45,027 bases of DNA from an uncultured Bacilli bacterium (GTDB lineage Bacteria > Bacillota_I > Bacilli_A > RF39 > UBA660). The notes beneath the pieces were generated by a model, which worked only from the letters and a program-made list of their open reading frames with translations, ran no database searches and had not been told where the DNA came from. The stretch spans positions 1-45,027 of the forward strand of contig CALVQT010000007.1 in NCBI GenBank assembly GCA_944358375.1. Reading direction: 5' to 3'. The position numbers and the translations under genes were made by a program. Shown here one piece after another: positions 8,499-16,648 of the stretch. Positions within the stretch are counted from its first letter, which is position 1. Each line of letters starts with the position of its first letter.

Positions 8499-9512
8499 AT
8501 GAAAAAAGATAGTGATAAAGCTCTTGAACAAGTATTAGCAGATATTGAAAAGCAATTTGGCAAGGGCGCTATTATGAAATTAGGAGAAAAAGGTGTTAAT
8601 AATATAGATGTGATATCAAGTGGATCAATAGCTCTTGATCAAGCACTTGGCGTTGGAGGTTATCCAAAAGGAAGAATAATTGAAATATTTGGACCCGAAT
8701 CAAGCGGAAAAACTACCATAGCTCTTCACGCAATTGCCGAGGTACAAAAGAAAGGTGGAAGAGCTGCTTTTATTGATGCAGAACATGCATTAGATCCTGT
8801 ATATGCTAAAAAATTAGGCGTTGACACTGATGAATTATTGTTAAGCCAACCTGATACAGGAGAACAAGCATTAGAAATAGTAGAAGCTTTAGTTAGAAGC
8901 GGAATAATGAGTATTATTGTAATTGATTCAGTTGCAGCTTTGGTTCCACAAGCTGAAATTGAAGGAGAGATGGGAGATTCTCATGTTGGGTTACAAGCAA
9001 GACTTATGAGTCAAGCATTGAGAAAACTGGGTGGTGTTATTAATAAAACAAACACTATATGTATTTTTATTAATCAGCTAAGAGAGAAAGTTGGAGTTAT
9101 GTTTGGAAATCCTGAGACAACTCCTGGAGGAAGAGCATTAAAATTTTATTCATCTGTAAGATTAGATGTTAGAAGAGCAGAACAAATTAAAGTTAATGGT
9201 GAAGTTATTGGAAATAAAACCGTTATTAAAGTAGTTAAAAATAAAGTTGCTCCACCATTTAAAACAGCAGAAGTTGAAATTATGTATGGTGAAGGAATTT
9301 CTAAAATAGGAGAAGTTATTGATATTGCAAGTAATCTTGGAATAATAGATAAGAGTGGTTCTTGGTTTAGTTATAAAGGTGAAAAGATTGGGCAAGGTAA
9401 AGAAAATGTTAAGCTTGTTTTAAAGAAAAATTTTGAACTATATAAAGAAATTGAAAATCAAGTAAGAAATTCTTTATTTAATAATGAAATAGAAGCAAAA
9501 AAAGAGGAATAA
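8499..9512 (+). CDS. recA: Recombinase A
   Basis: DNA strand-exchange ATPase and co-protease of the SOS response. 337 residues. Walker A GPESSGKT (65-72), the conserved [20 protein letters not shown] block covering loop L2, and the C-terminal domain are all present; only the acidic tail is short. ATG 8499 is chosen because AAAGGAGA lies six bases upstream; the open frame back to 8448 would begin inside the promoter. It is transcribed as its own unit between the pgsA terminator and cysS. Confidence 0.98.
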   Translation: MKKDSDKALEQVLADIEKQFGKGAIMKLGEKGVNNIDVISSGSIALDQALGVGGYPKGRIIEIFGPESSGKTTIALHAIAEVQKKGGRAAFIDAEHALDPVYAKKLGVDTDELLLSQPDTGEQALEIVEALVRSGIMSIIVIDSVAALVPQAEIEGEMGDSHVGLQARLMSQALRKLGGVINKTNTICIFINQLREKVGVMFGNPETTPGGRALKFYSSVRLDVRRAEQIKVNGEVIGNKTVIKVVKNKVAPPFKTAEVEIMYGEGISKIGEVIDIASNLGIIDKSGSWFSYKGEKIGQGKENVKLVLKKNFELYKEIENQVRNSLFNNEIEAKKEE

Positions 9513-9580
9513 TAGAATAAAATAAGATAGAATAAAAGAAAAAAATATGGTAGAATCATTATGAAAGAGGTGTTGGGCAT

Positions 9581-10999
9581 ATGTCACTTATAGTTTATAA
9601 TACAATTGGTCATAAAAAAGAAGAATTTATCCCATTACATGGGAATAATGTAGGTATGTATGTCTGTGGACCTACAGTTTATGGTTTTCCACATTTAGGT
9701 CATGCAAAGAGTTATATCAGTTTTGATACTATATATAGATATCTTAAATATAAAGGATATAATGTCAAATATGTTCAAAATATTACTGATGTTGGACATT
9801 TAGTTGGTGATAGTGATGAGGGAGAAAGTAAAATAGAAAAACAGGCTAAAATAGAACAAGTAGACCCTTATCAAATTGCATACAAATATGAATTATCTTA
9901 TTTTGATTGTATGGAAAAATTAAATGTATTAAAACCAGATATTTCTTGTAGAGCTACTGGTCATATTATAGAAATAATTGATATGATTAAAACACTAGTT
10001 GATAAAGGTTATGCTTATGTTACCGAAAACAATAATGTTTATTTTGATGTATCTAAGTTTAAAGAGTATGGTAAATTATCAAATAGAACAATAGACAATA
10101 CAATGAGTGGAAAGAGGATAACATTAGCAGATGACAAAAAAAGACCTGAAGACTTTGCATTATGGAAAAATGCTGATAACAATCATTTAATGAAATGGCC
10201 AAGCCCTTGGGGAGATGGATATCCTGGGTGGCATATTGAATGTTCTGTTATGTCTAAAAAATATTTAGGTGATACTTTTGATATTCATGGTGGAGGTATG
10301 GATAATATATTTCCACATCATGAATGTGAAATTGCTCAATCTACATGTGCTAATGAATGTAAATTCGTTAATTATTTTATTCATAACAATTTAGTAACAG
10401 TTAATGGTCAAAAAATGGGAAAATCTCTTGGTAATTTTATTACTTTACCTGATTTATTTAAAAAATATAATCCAATAGTAATTAGGTTCTATACATTATT
10501 ATCTCACTATAGAAAACCAACTGATTTTGATGATAATAAATTAATAGAAGCTAATAAGAACTATAATTCTATTGTAAATGCACTTATTAAGGCTAGGAGT
10601 AATATTGTAAAAAATTATACTATTGATGAAGAAATATTTAAAATTAAAAATAATTTCTTAGAAGCAATGGATGATGATTTTAATACTGCACTTGCTATAA
10701 GTTATTTGTATGAATTAGTTAAAATAATTAATAAAACTGATGATAAGAATAAATTAACTAATATTGTAAAATTTTTTGATGAAGAGGTTAATCAAATACT
10801 AGGGCTATCATTTAATAATACAACAGATAATAGTAAAGAAGACTCTCTAATTAAGTTTATTATCGAGCTTAGAGACCAAGCTAGAAGTGAAAAGAGATAT
10901 GATTTATCTGATAAGATTAGAGATGAATTAAATAATATAGGAATAGTACTTAAAGATTCTAAAGAAGGTACTACTTATGAGAAAAAAGTCTTATTTTAA
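9581..10999 (+). CDS. cysS: Cysteinyl-tRNA synthetase
   Basis: Class I aminoacyl-tRNA synthetase that charges tRNA-Cys. 472 residues, full length. HIGH motif HLGH at 38-41 in GPTVYGFPHLGHAKSYISFD, zinc ligands Cys29 and the later WHIECSVMS / HHECE group, KMSKS motif as KMGKS, then the helical anticodon-binding domain. ATG 9581 with AGAGGTG eight bases upstream. I see no T-box leader in the 68-base gap after recA. Confidence 0.97.
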   Translation: MSLIVYNTIGHKKEEFIPLHGNNVGMYVCGPTVYGFPHLGHAKSYISFDTIYRYLKYKGYNVKYVQNITDVGHLVGDSDEGESKIEKQAKIEQVDPYQIAYKYELSYFDCMEKLNVLKPDISCRATGHIIEIIDMIKTLVDKGYAYVTENNNVYFDVSKFKEYGKLSNRTIDNTMSGKRITLADDKKRPEDFALWKNADNNHLMKWPSPWGDGYPGWHIECSVMSKKYLGDTFDIHGGGMDNIFPHHECEIAQSTCANECKFVNYFIHNNLVTVNGQKMGKSLGNFITLPDLFKKYNPIVIRFYTLLSHYRKPTDFDDNKLIEANKNYNSIVNALIKARSNIVKNYTIDEEIFKIKNNFLEAMDDDFNTALAISYLYELVKIINKTDDKNKLTNIVKFFDEEVNQILGLSFNNTTDNSKEDSLIKFIIELRDQARSEKRYDLSDKIRDELNNIGIVLKDSKEGTTYEKKVLF

Positions 11000-11010
11000 T
11001 AAGTCTTTTT
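10988..11010 (+). terminator. Weak terminator after cysS
   Basis: A six-bp stem CTTATT / AATAAG with a two-base loop followed by TCTTTTTT. It is short, so termination would be partial. Confidence 0.35.
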
Positions 11011-11033
11011 TAATGGACTTTGTATCATTATTT

Positions 11034-11042
11034 TGATAAAAT
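11034..11042 (+). promoter_or_regulatory. Extended -10 promoter before the enolase-like gene
   Basis: TGaTAAAAT at 11034-11042, 25 bases before the ATG, with a poor -35 (TGGACT) at 17 bases. The extended -10 form recurs in this window. Confidence 0.5.
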
Positions 11043-11067
11043 AAATATAGTAATTGGAGGACTTTTT

Positions 11068-12297
11068 ATGAGTAAAATAGTTGATATTAAAGCAAGAGAA
11101 ATTTTGGATTCAAGAGGTATTCCAACTATCGAGGTCAAAGTATTAACAGAAAGTGGTTTTTTTGGAGTATCTAGTATTCCAAGTGGAGATACTATAGGAA
11201 ACAAAGAAGCGTTTGAGTTAAGAGATAATAATGAAAGATATTTTGGTAAAGGTGTTTTAATGGCTGTAAATACTATTAATACAAAAATTAAAGATGCAAT
11301 AATTGACATAAATGTAGTCAATCAGACTGAAATAGATAATAAATTAATAGAACTTGATGGAAGTGAAAATAAAAGTAATTTAGGGGCAAATAGTATTCTT
11401 GCTGTAAGTCAAGCTTGTTTAAAAGCAGCTGCTCATGAAAAAGGTAAACCATTATATGAATATTTAAATAGTAGAGAAAAGAAAATACCAAGATTAATGT
11501 TTGACTTAATTAATGGAGGGAAAAATAATCTAAATATAAAAAAATTTATGATAGTTCCTAAAAAAGATAGTTTTAAAGAAAGCCTTAGATGTGCTAGTGA
11601 AATATATCATGCTTTAAAAGAACTATTAGAATCTGAAGGATATAATACATCGCTTTCAGATGATGGTGGATTTATGCCTGATTTAAGTAGTGATGAGACT
11701 GCTTTGAACTTTATTATTAAAGCTTCTGAAATAGCCGGTTATAAGCCATCAAAAGATGTATTTATTGCTTTAGATATATCTGCTAATAGAATATATAATG
11801 AACAAAATAAAACATATAAAATTTCTAATGATTTTTATGATAGTAAACAATTATTAGAATATTATCTAAAGTTATTAAGAAATTACCCAATAATATCACT
11901 TGAAGATCCATATGCTGAAAATGATTATGACGGATTTAAATTAATAACTAAAGAGCTCGGCAGAGAAATAAATATAGTAGGCGATGATTTATTTGCAACA
12001 AATAAAAAAGAACTACAAAAAGGAATAGATAATAATTTATGCAATTCAATAATCATCAAACCAAGTCAAATTGGTACTTTTTTAGAAACTTTACAGACAG
12101 TAGTACTTGCTAAAAAAAATAATTATACTTGTATTATGTCAAATAGAACTTCTGAGACAAATGATACTTTTATAATAGATGTATCTATTGCATTAAATAT
12201 ACCATTTATAAAAATAGGATCTTTATCAGGAGGGCAGAGAACTTGTAAATTTAATAGACTATTAGAAATTGAGGAGGAAATATTAAATGGAAAATAA
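11068..12297 (+). CDS. Enolase-like protein lacking several catalytic residues
   Basis: 409 residues, clearly of enolase fold from end to end (KAREILDSRGIPTIEVKV start; ISLEDPYAENDYDGF). Compared with enolases of known function (yeast numbering), the metal ligands Asp246, Glu295 and Asp320 and the lysines 345 and 396 are kept (here Asp236, Glu279, Asp306, Lys331, Lys382). However, the catalytic loop SGASTG is SGDTIG, the NGG-x-HADN segment is shortened and loses His159, Glu168 is Lys159, Glu211 is Asp199, and His373 is Asn359. It is unlikely to interconvert 2-phosphoglycerate and phosphoenolpyruvate at normal rates. Position before secG matches true eno in many Firmicutes. ATG 11068 with GGAGG at seven bases. 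Could be a moonlighting or structural paralogue. Confidence 0.85.
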   Translation: MSKIVDIKAREILDSRGIPTIEVKVLTESGFFGVSSIPSGDTIGNKEAFELRDNNERYFGKGVLMAVNTINTKIKDAIIDINVVNQTEIDNKLIELDGSENKSNLGANSILAVSQACLKAAAHEKGKPLYEYLNSREKKIPRLMFDLINGGKNNLNIKKFMIVPKKDSFKESLRCASEIYHALKELLESEGYNTSLSDDGGFMPDLSSDETALNFIIKASEIAGYKPSKDVFIALDISANRIYNEQNKTYKISNDFYDSKQLLEYYLKLLRNYPIISLEDPYAENDYDGFKLITKELGREINIVGDDLFATNKKELQKGIDNNLCNSIIIKPSQIGTFLETLQTVVLAKKNNYTCIMSNRTSETNDTFIIDVSIALNIPFIKIGSLSGGQRTCKFNRLLEIEEEILNGK

Positions 12298-13165
12298 ATC
12301 AAAAAATTTATTAATTAAAAGTATATTAATAATTTCAGCAGTAATATTTTTAGTAATAATAATTTATTTCTATATCAGCTTTAAAAAAACTAAAGAAGAA
12401 ACTAATAGAGAAAGAGTGTTTACTTATTTAACAACAACATATAAAAATGATACTTTAAGTAGTAAATCTCCATTACTTGGACTACTTAATTATAATTTTG
12501 AAGAAGTGCCTAATACTTTGAGCATAGATGCATTAATAAAATCTAATTTAATGGCGAGTAGTAAAATGAATGAAATTGGTGTTGATAATATTTATAATGA
12601 TATTTGTGGTATGAGTAAAAATGAATATATGAATAAATCAAATTATTTATTGAATGGAAATACTAATTGTTATTATAGAAAAAATGTGTTGAATGAAAAT
12701 ATTAATTGTGATAATATTTGTTCTATGTCTACAAATGATATAATGGTTCAAATAAATAAAATATTGCAATGGGATAATGTTTTACCAGAAGATACTAAAA
12801 AATTTTGTATTAAAAATGCTATATATCCAATTGAAGGTAATGGGTATTTTGTTAGTTTAAATGATATGAAAAGTGTATTTAAAAATCTTACTAATAAAGA
12901 ATTGATATTAAATAGTGAAATTGTTAATAATAAATATTATAGTTATAATGCATATTTAGTAACATCTATTAGTAGACTTGATGATAATATTAAAAATATA
13001 ATAAGTATAGATAATATAAAAAATAAAGGAAATATATATATAGCTGAGTATACAGCATTAACTGATAAATTAAAAGAATTAAAAGGCGAAATAACATTAA
13101 GTGAAGAAAATAATAAGTTTTATATAATTTCTAATACTATAGATACTAATTATTCGTTAAAATAA
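12287..13165 (+). CDS. Single-anchor extracytoplasmic protein, unknown
   Basis: 292 residues. A basic start (MENKSKNLLIK) is followed by one membrane helix (about 11-31, ILIISAVIFLVIIIYFYI). The remaining 260 residues are hydrophilic, Asn-rich and presumably outside. Eight cysteines, most between residues 105 and 170 (CGM, NCYY, NCDNICSM, FCIK), could form disulfides. It starts inside the enolase-like gene (11-base overlap, SD GAGGAGG in its 3' end), so both are made from one transcript. I do not recognise the family. Confidence 0.7.
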   Translation: MENKSKNLLIKSILIISAVIFLVIIIYFYISFKKTKEETNRERVFTYLTTTYKNDTLSSKSPLLGLLNYNFEEVPNTLSIDALIKSNLMASSKMNEIGVDNIYNDICGMSKNEYMNKSNYLLNGNTNCYYRKNVLNENINCDNICSMSTNDIMVQINKILQWDNVLPEDTKKFCIKNAIYPIEGNGYFVSLNDMKSVFKNLTNKELILNSEIVNNKYYSYNAYLVTSISRLDDNIKNIISIDNIKNKGNIYIAEYTALTDKLKELKGEITLSEENNKFYIISNTIDTNYSLK

Positions 13166-13213
13166 TTGCAAAATATATTAAAATATAGTAAAATATACAA
13201 GCGAGGGATGAAG

Positions 13214-13426
13214 ATGGAAAAAATTTTAATTGTTATATCAATATTGTTAATAGTTATAGTTTTATTACAAGGTAGTAAAGCAAGTGATGCGGGTCAAATA
13301 ATTACTGGTGGTAATTCAATTTTACTTGGACATACAAAAGAAAGAGGAGCAGAAAAATTTATTACTAGATTAACTTATGCTCTTGGATTTGCATTTATAA
13401 TAATATCATTTATATTATCTTTATAA
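13214..13426 (+). CDS. secG: Preprotein translocase subunit SecG
   Basis: A 70-residue Sec translocon subunit with two membrane helices (about 3-19 and 52-69) separated by the conserved Gly/Ser-rich loop LLQGSKASDAGQIITGG. ATG 13214 is preferred because GAGGG (13203-13207) lies six bases upstream; an in-frame ATG at 13208 touches the SD. The eno-secG-rnr-smpB order is the classical Firmicute arrangement, followed by its own terminator. Confidence 0.93.
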   Translation: MEKILIVISILLIVIVLLQGSKASDAGQIITGGNSILLGHTKERGAEKFITRLTYALGFAFIIISFILSL

Positions 13427-13452
13427 AAATACTATTCAAATAGTATTTTTTT
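13425..13452 (+). terminator. Terminator after secG
   Basis: Perfect 11-bp stem AAAAATACTAT / ATAGTATTTTT with a TCAA loop and T-run. It overlaps the last bases of secG. Confidence 0.85.
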
Positions 13453-13480
13453 GTGTTAAAATTAAGCTGAAGGAGAATTT

Positions 13481-15829
13481 ATGAAAAATTATGATGAAAT
13501 AATAAATTCTATTACTAAAAAAGAGAATTTAAAAGATAAAATATTAGAAATAATAAAAAAAGAAAATAGAAAATTAAATCCTATCGATATCATTAGAAAA
13601 ATAAAAGATGATTATTCTGCAGATGAAATAAGAGAAGTAATTGATAATTTAGAAAGTTTATGTAAAGATGGAATACTTAGGAATGCAAGCGGAAATACAT
13701 ATAAACTTAATAATGATTTAATAGGAAGAGTTGATTTGCACGAAAAAGGAAATGCTCATGTAATTATTGAAGGACATGATGATGTATTTATTCCAAGAGA
13801 TAAAATGAAAGGTGCTTGTGATAAAGATTTAGTTAGTATAGAGATAGATAAAAAGAGATATGATGAAGGAAGAATCACTAAAATATTAAAAAGATCTCTT
13901 GGAAGTGCGATTGCAGAAGTAAAAGAAATAGAAGGTAAAATTACTTTTGAAATGTTTGGAAATGATGAATTACCATACACTGTTGAAATAAAAGAAACAG
14001 ATATGAATTTAGTAGATGGGATGTTAGTTCATTTAGAATATGATAAAGATTTAGACAAAAATAGAGTGCTTGCTAAAATTGATAAAGTGCTAGGACATAA
14101 AAATGCATTATTAAATGAAGGACAAGTCCCAACTGAAGTATCTGGTGAAATAGCTAAAATTGCATGTGAGTATTCTCTTAGATTAGAGTTTCCTGAAGAA
14201 GTTTTAGAAGAAGCAAAAAAATTACCCAAAACCATAACTGATGAAATGATAGAAGAAGGACTTAAAGATAATAGGGAAGATTTTAGAGGCGATGTTGTAG
14301 TTACAATTGATGGCAAAGATACAAAAGATATAGATGATGCAGTGGGTGTTAAAATACTTCCTAATGGAAACTATTTACTTAGTGTACATATTGCAGATGT
14401 TTCACATTATGTAAAACCAGGATCTTCTATTTGGAAAGAAGCAGAGATAAGATCAACATCTAATTATTTAGGAAATAAAGTATTACCAATGTTACCTGTT
14501 GAATTATCAAATGGCATATGTTCTTTAAATCCAAATGTAGATAGATTTTCATTAAGTTGTATAATGGAAATAAATCATAGTGGAGAAGTTGTTAATTCAA
14601 AAATAACTAAAGGTATCATACACTCTAAGAAAAAAATGAATTATGATGCCATACAAGATGTAATTGATGGTGTTGAAAGCGAAGATACTAAGGATTATAA
14701 TGCTTTAGAATACAATACCATGAAAGAAGAAACTTTATCTGATATAGCATTTGCTTATGCTGTTACTGTAGATGAATTGTTAGAATTAAATCCTGATTTA
14801 AAAGGAAAAACTATATTGGAAAAAGGAACTAGTATTAAAGTCCCATGCAAACAAATTATTAAATTGATGAGTGAATTATCAAAAAAAATATCTGCTAATA
14901 AGCAAAGAAGAGGAGAATTAAGATTTTCTAGTGATGAAACTAAAATACATCAAGATGAAAGTGATGAACCTATAGATATAAAAGCAAGAAATCAAAGACC
15001 TGCTGAGAGAATAATTGAAGATTTTATGGTGGCAGCAAATGAACAAACAGCAAGATATTTAGATGAATTTAGAATTGCAACATTTAGGATTCATGATAAA
15101 CCATCTTCAAAGAGTATGAAAGAATATATGGATTTTTTAAAACTAGTTGGAGTGCATTATCCACATTATATAGATTTTGAAGATATAACAACTAAAGATT
15201 GCCAAAAATTATTGGAATTTTTGAGAAATGAAAGCAATTTTGAAATTCTCAATAAAAAGTTATTAAGAAGCATGCAAAAAGCAAGATATTCTATTGAAAA
15301 TATTGGACATTTTGCACTTGCTAGTGAAAAATATACACATTTTACTAGTCCTATTAGAAGATTTGATGATTTATTAAATCATACTAGTTTAAGTTATATA
15401 TTAGACGATTACTCATTAAGTGAGACATTTATAAATAGTTGGAAAAATTATTTAAGCACAATGTGTGATTATATCTCTGAACAAGAAAAAAATAGTGATG
15501 AATGTGAATATGCTGTTGATGATATGTTAAAAGCACGTTTTATGGAAAAACATATTGGTGATGAATACGAAGCAACTATAGACTCACTTATGCAATCATT
15601 CTTTTTTGTACAAACTGATAATTATATAGATGGTAGAGTTGATTTACTAGAAAAATCAGAAAATGATTATCAGTCAATAGGTTCAACATATAATTATAAT
15701 GAAAAGATGATGTCTTACACTAAAAATGGAAAGGTTGAATTAAAATATGGAGATAGAGTAAAAGTTAGATGTATAGCTGCTGATCATAAAAAAAGACAAG
15801 TTGATTTTGCTCTAATAAGGAAATTGTAA
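13481..15829 (+). CDS. rnr: Ribonuclease R with an inserted LysM-like domain
   Basis: A 3'-5' exoribonuclease that degrades structured RNA and works with SmpB-tmRNA. 782 residues: N-terminal winged helix (1-75), cold-shock domains (about 80-215), RNB catalytic domain with the metal-binding aspartates in DGKDTKDIDDAV (277-288), and a C-terminal S1 domain (from about 695). Within the RNB domain, after YDAIQDVIDG and before KLMSELSKKI, about 50 extra residues include a segment (411-455) that reads like a LysM fold: YNTMKEETLSDIAFAY, VDELLELNPDL, and GTSIKVP. LysM normally binds peptidoglycan outside the cell. ATG 13481 behind GAAGGAG. Next to smpB as in many Firmicutes. Confidence 0.94.
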   Translation: MKNYDEIINSITKKENLKDKILEIIKKENRKLNPIDIIRKIKDDYSADEIREVIDNLESLCKDGILRNASGNTYKLNNDLIGRVDLHEKGNAHVIIEGHDDVFIPRDKMKGACDKDLVSIEIDKKRYDEGRITKILKRSLGSAIAEVKEIEGKITFEMFGNDELPYTVEIKETDMNLVDGMLVHLEYDKDLDKNRVLAKIDKVLGHKNALLNEGQVPTEVSGEIAKIACEYSLRLEFPEEVLEEAKKLPKTITDEMIEEGLKDNREDFRGDVVVTIDGKDTKDIDDAVGVKILPNGNYLLSVHIADVSHYVKPGSSIWKEAEIRSTSNYLGNKVLPMLPVELSNGICSLNPNVDRFSLSCIMEINHSGEVVNSKITKGIIHSKKKMNYDAIQDVIDGVESEDTKDYNALEYNTMKEETLSDIAFAYAVTVDELLELNPDLKGKTILEKGTSIKVPCKQIIKLMSELSKKISANKQRRGELRFSSDETKIHQDESDEPIDIKARNQRPAERIIEDFMVAANEQTARYLDEFRIATFRIHDKPSSKSMKEYMDFLKLVGVHYPHYIDFEDITTKDCQKLLEFLRNESNFEILNKKLLRSMQKARYSIENIGHFALASEKYTHFTSPIRRFDDLLNHTSLSYILDDYSLSETFINSWKNYLSTMCDYISEQEKNSDECEYAVDDMLKARFMEKHIGDEYEATIDSLMQSFFFVQTDNYIDGRVDLLEKSENDYQSIGSTYNYNEKMMSYTKNGKVELKYGDRVKVRCIAADHKKRQVDFALIRKL
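14711..14845 (+). other. LysM-like domain inside rnr
   Basis: Encodes residues 411-455 of RNase R. LysM hallmarks: E-E-T-L-S-D-I-A (in place of GDTLSSIA), VTVDELLELNPDL, and the closing KGTSIKVP. It sits where ordinary RNase R has only a short helix linker. The reading frame is continuous. Confidence 0.8.
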
Positions 15830-15831
15830 TT

Positions 15832-16260
15832 ATGGAAATAATAAATAGAAGAGCATCTTATGATTATTTTATTAAAGAAAAATATGAAGCAGGAATACAA
15901 TTAGTTGGAACAGAAATAAAAAGTATAAGAAAAGGACAAGTAAGTATTAATGATAGTTATGCTAGAATTAAAGATAATGAAATGTATTTAATAAATATGT
16001 ATATATCAAAATATGAAGAAGGAAATATATTTAATCATGATGAAAGAAGAGAAAGGAAATTATTGTTACATAAGAAAGAAATAATAAAAATTAATCATGA
16101 AATTACTACTAAAGGCTATACTCTAATTCCATTAAAAATATACTTTGTTAGAAATAAGATTAAAGTGAGTATTGGATTGTGTCAAGGCAAAAAACTTTAT
16201 GATAAAAGACAATCTATAAAAGAAAAAGAAATGAAAAAAAAAGCATATTTGAATATGTAA
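15832..16260 (+). CDS. smpB: SsrA-binding protein SmpB
   Basis: Partner of tmRNA in rescue of stalled ribosomes. 142 residues. The beta-barrel core is recognisable: NRRASYDYFIKEKYEAGIQL, VGTEIKSIRKGQ, and the KLLLHKKEI stretch. The C-terminal tail KKLYDKRQSIKEKEMKKKA carries the conserved D-K-R motif that enters the mRNA channel. It begins two bases after the rnr stop. RNase R and SmpB cooperate in trans-translation, so the pairing is functional. Confidence 0.96.
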   Translation: MEIINRRASYDYFIKEKYEAGIQLVGTEIKSIRKGQVSINDSYARIKDNEMYLINMYISKYEEGNIFNHDERRERKLLLHKKEIIKINHEITTKGYTLIPLKIYFVRNKIKVSIGLCQGKKLYDKRQSIKEKEMKKKAYLNM

Positions 16261-16279
16261 AATAATATAGTATTTTAGG

Positions 16280-16597
16280 ATGGTAAATATGCAAAAGAAA
16301 ATACCTTTAATATATGCTCCTAAAATAAATAAGAAAATAAGCAATAATAAAGAAGTTTATTATTCTTATTTAGACAATAAAGAAAGTATTTATGAAGATA
16401 AAGTATTATCTGAATATGAAATGCAGCAAAAAATAAATCAATTATTCAAATCAAGTGATTTTGTATATAAAAAAAAGTTTATAATTAAAACTAAGGATGA
16501 AGAAAAAGAATATACAATAATATCAAAAAGCTATGATTATTTGCTCACTATTGAGGGGAAGAGAATAATGATTAAAGATATACTACAAATAAAATAA
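16280..16597 (+). CDS. Small hypothetical protein after smpB
   Basis: 105 residues from ATG 16280; an in-frame ATG at 16289 has better distance from AGG at 16277-16279, so the true start may be there. The protein is basic and polar with no membrane segment or motif that I recognise. A string of short beta-type stretches at the end (FIIKTKDEEKEYTIISKSY) suggests a small soluble fold. It lies 19 bases after smpB, in the same transcript, and its stop is within a terminator hairpin. Confidence 0.6.
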   Translation: MVNMQKKIPLIYAPKINKKISNNKEVYYSYLDNKESIYEDKVLSEYEMQQKINQLFKSSDFVYKKKFIIKTKDEEKEYTIISKSYDYLLTIEGKRIMIKDILQIK

Positions 16598-16612
16598 TAT
16601 TTGTAGTTTTTA
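16582..16612 (+). terminator. Terminator of the rnr-smpB unit
   Basis: Nine-bp stem ACTACAAAT / ATTTGTAGT with an eight-base loop and a T-run; spans the stop codon of the small hypothetical gene. Confidence 0.8.
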
Positions 16613-16644
16613 TTTATAAATAAATATATTTGTGCTAATATAAT
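16613..16644 (+). promoter_or_regulatory. recD2 promoter implying a leaderless mRNA
   Basis: TTTATA (16613-16618), 17 bases, then the extended -10 TGcTAATAT (16633-16641), overlapping a perfect TATAAT (16639-16644). The ATG is at 16649, so transcription should begin at or next to the start codon. There is no Shine-Dalgarno sequence. Confidence 0.65.
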
Positions 16645-16648
16645 TTAT

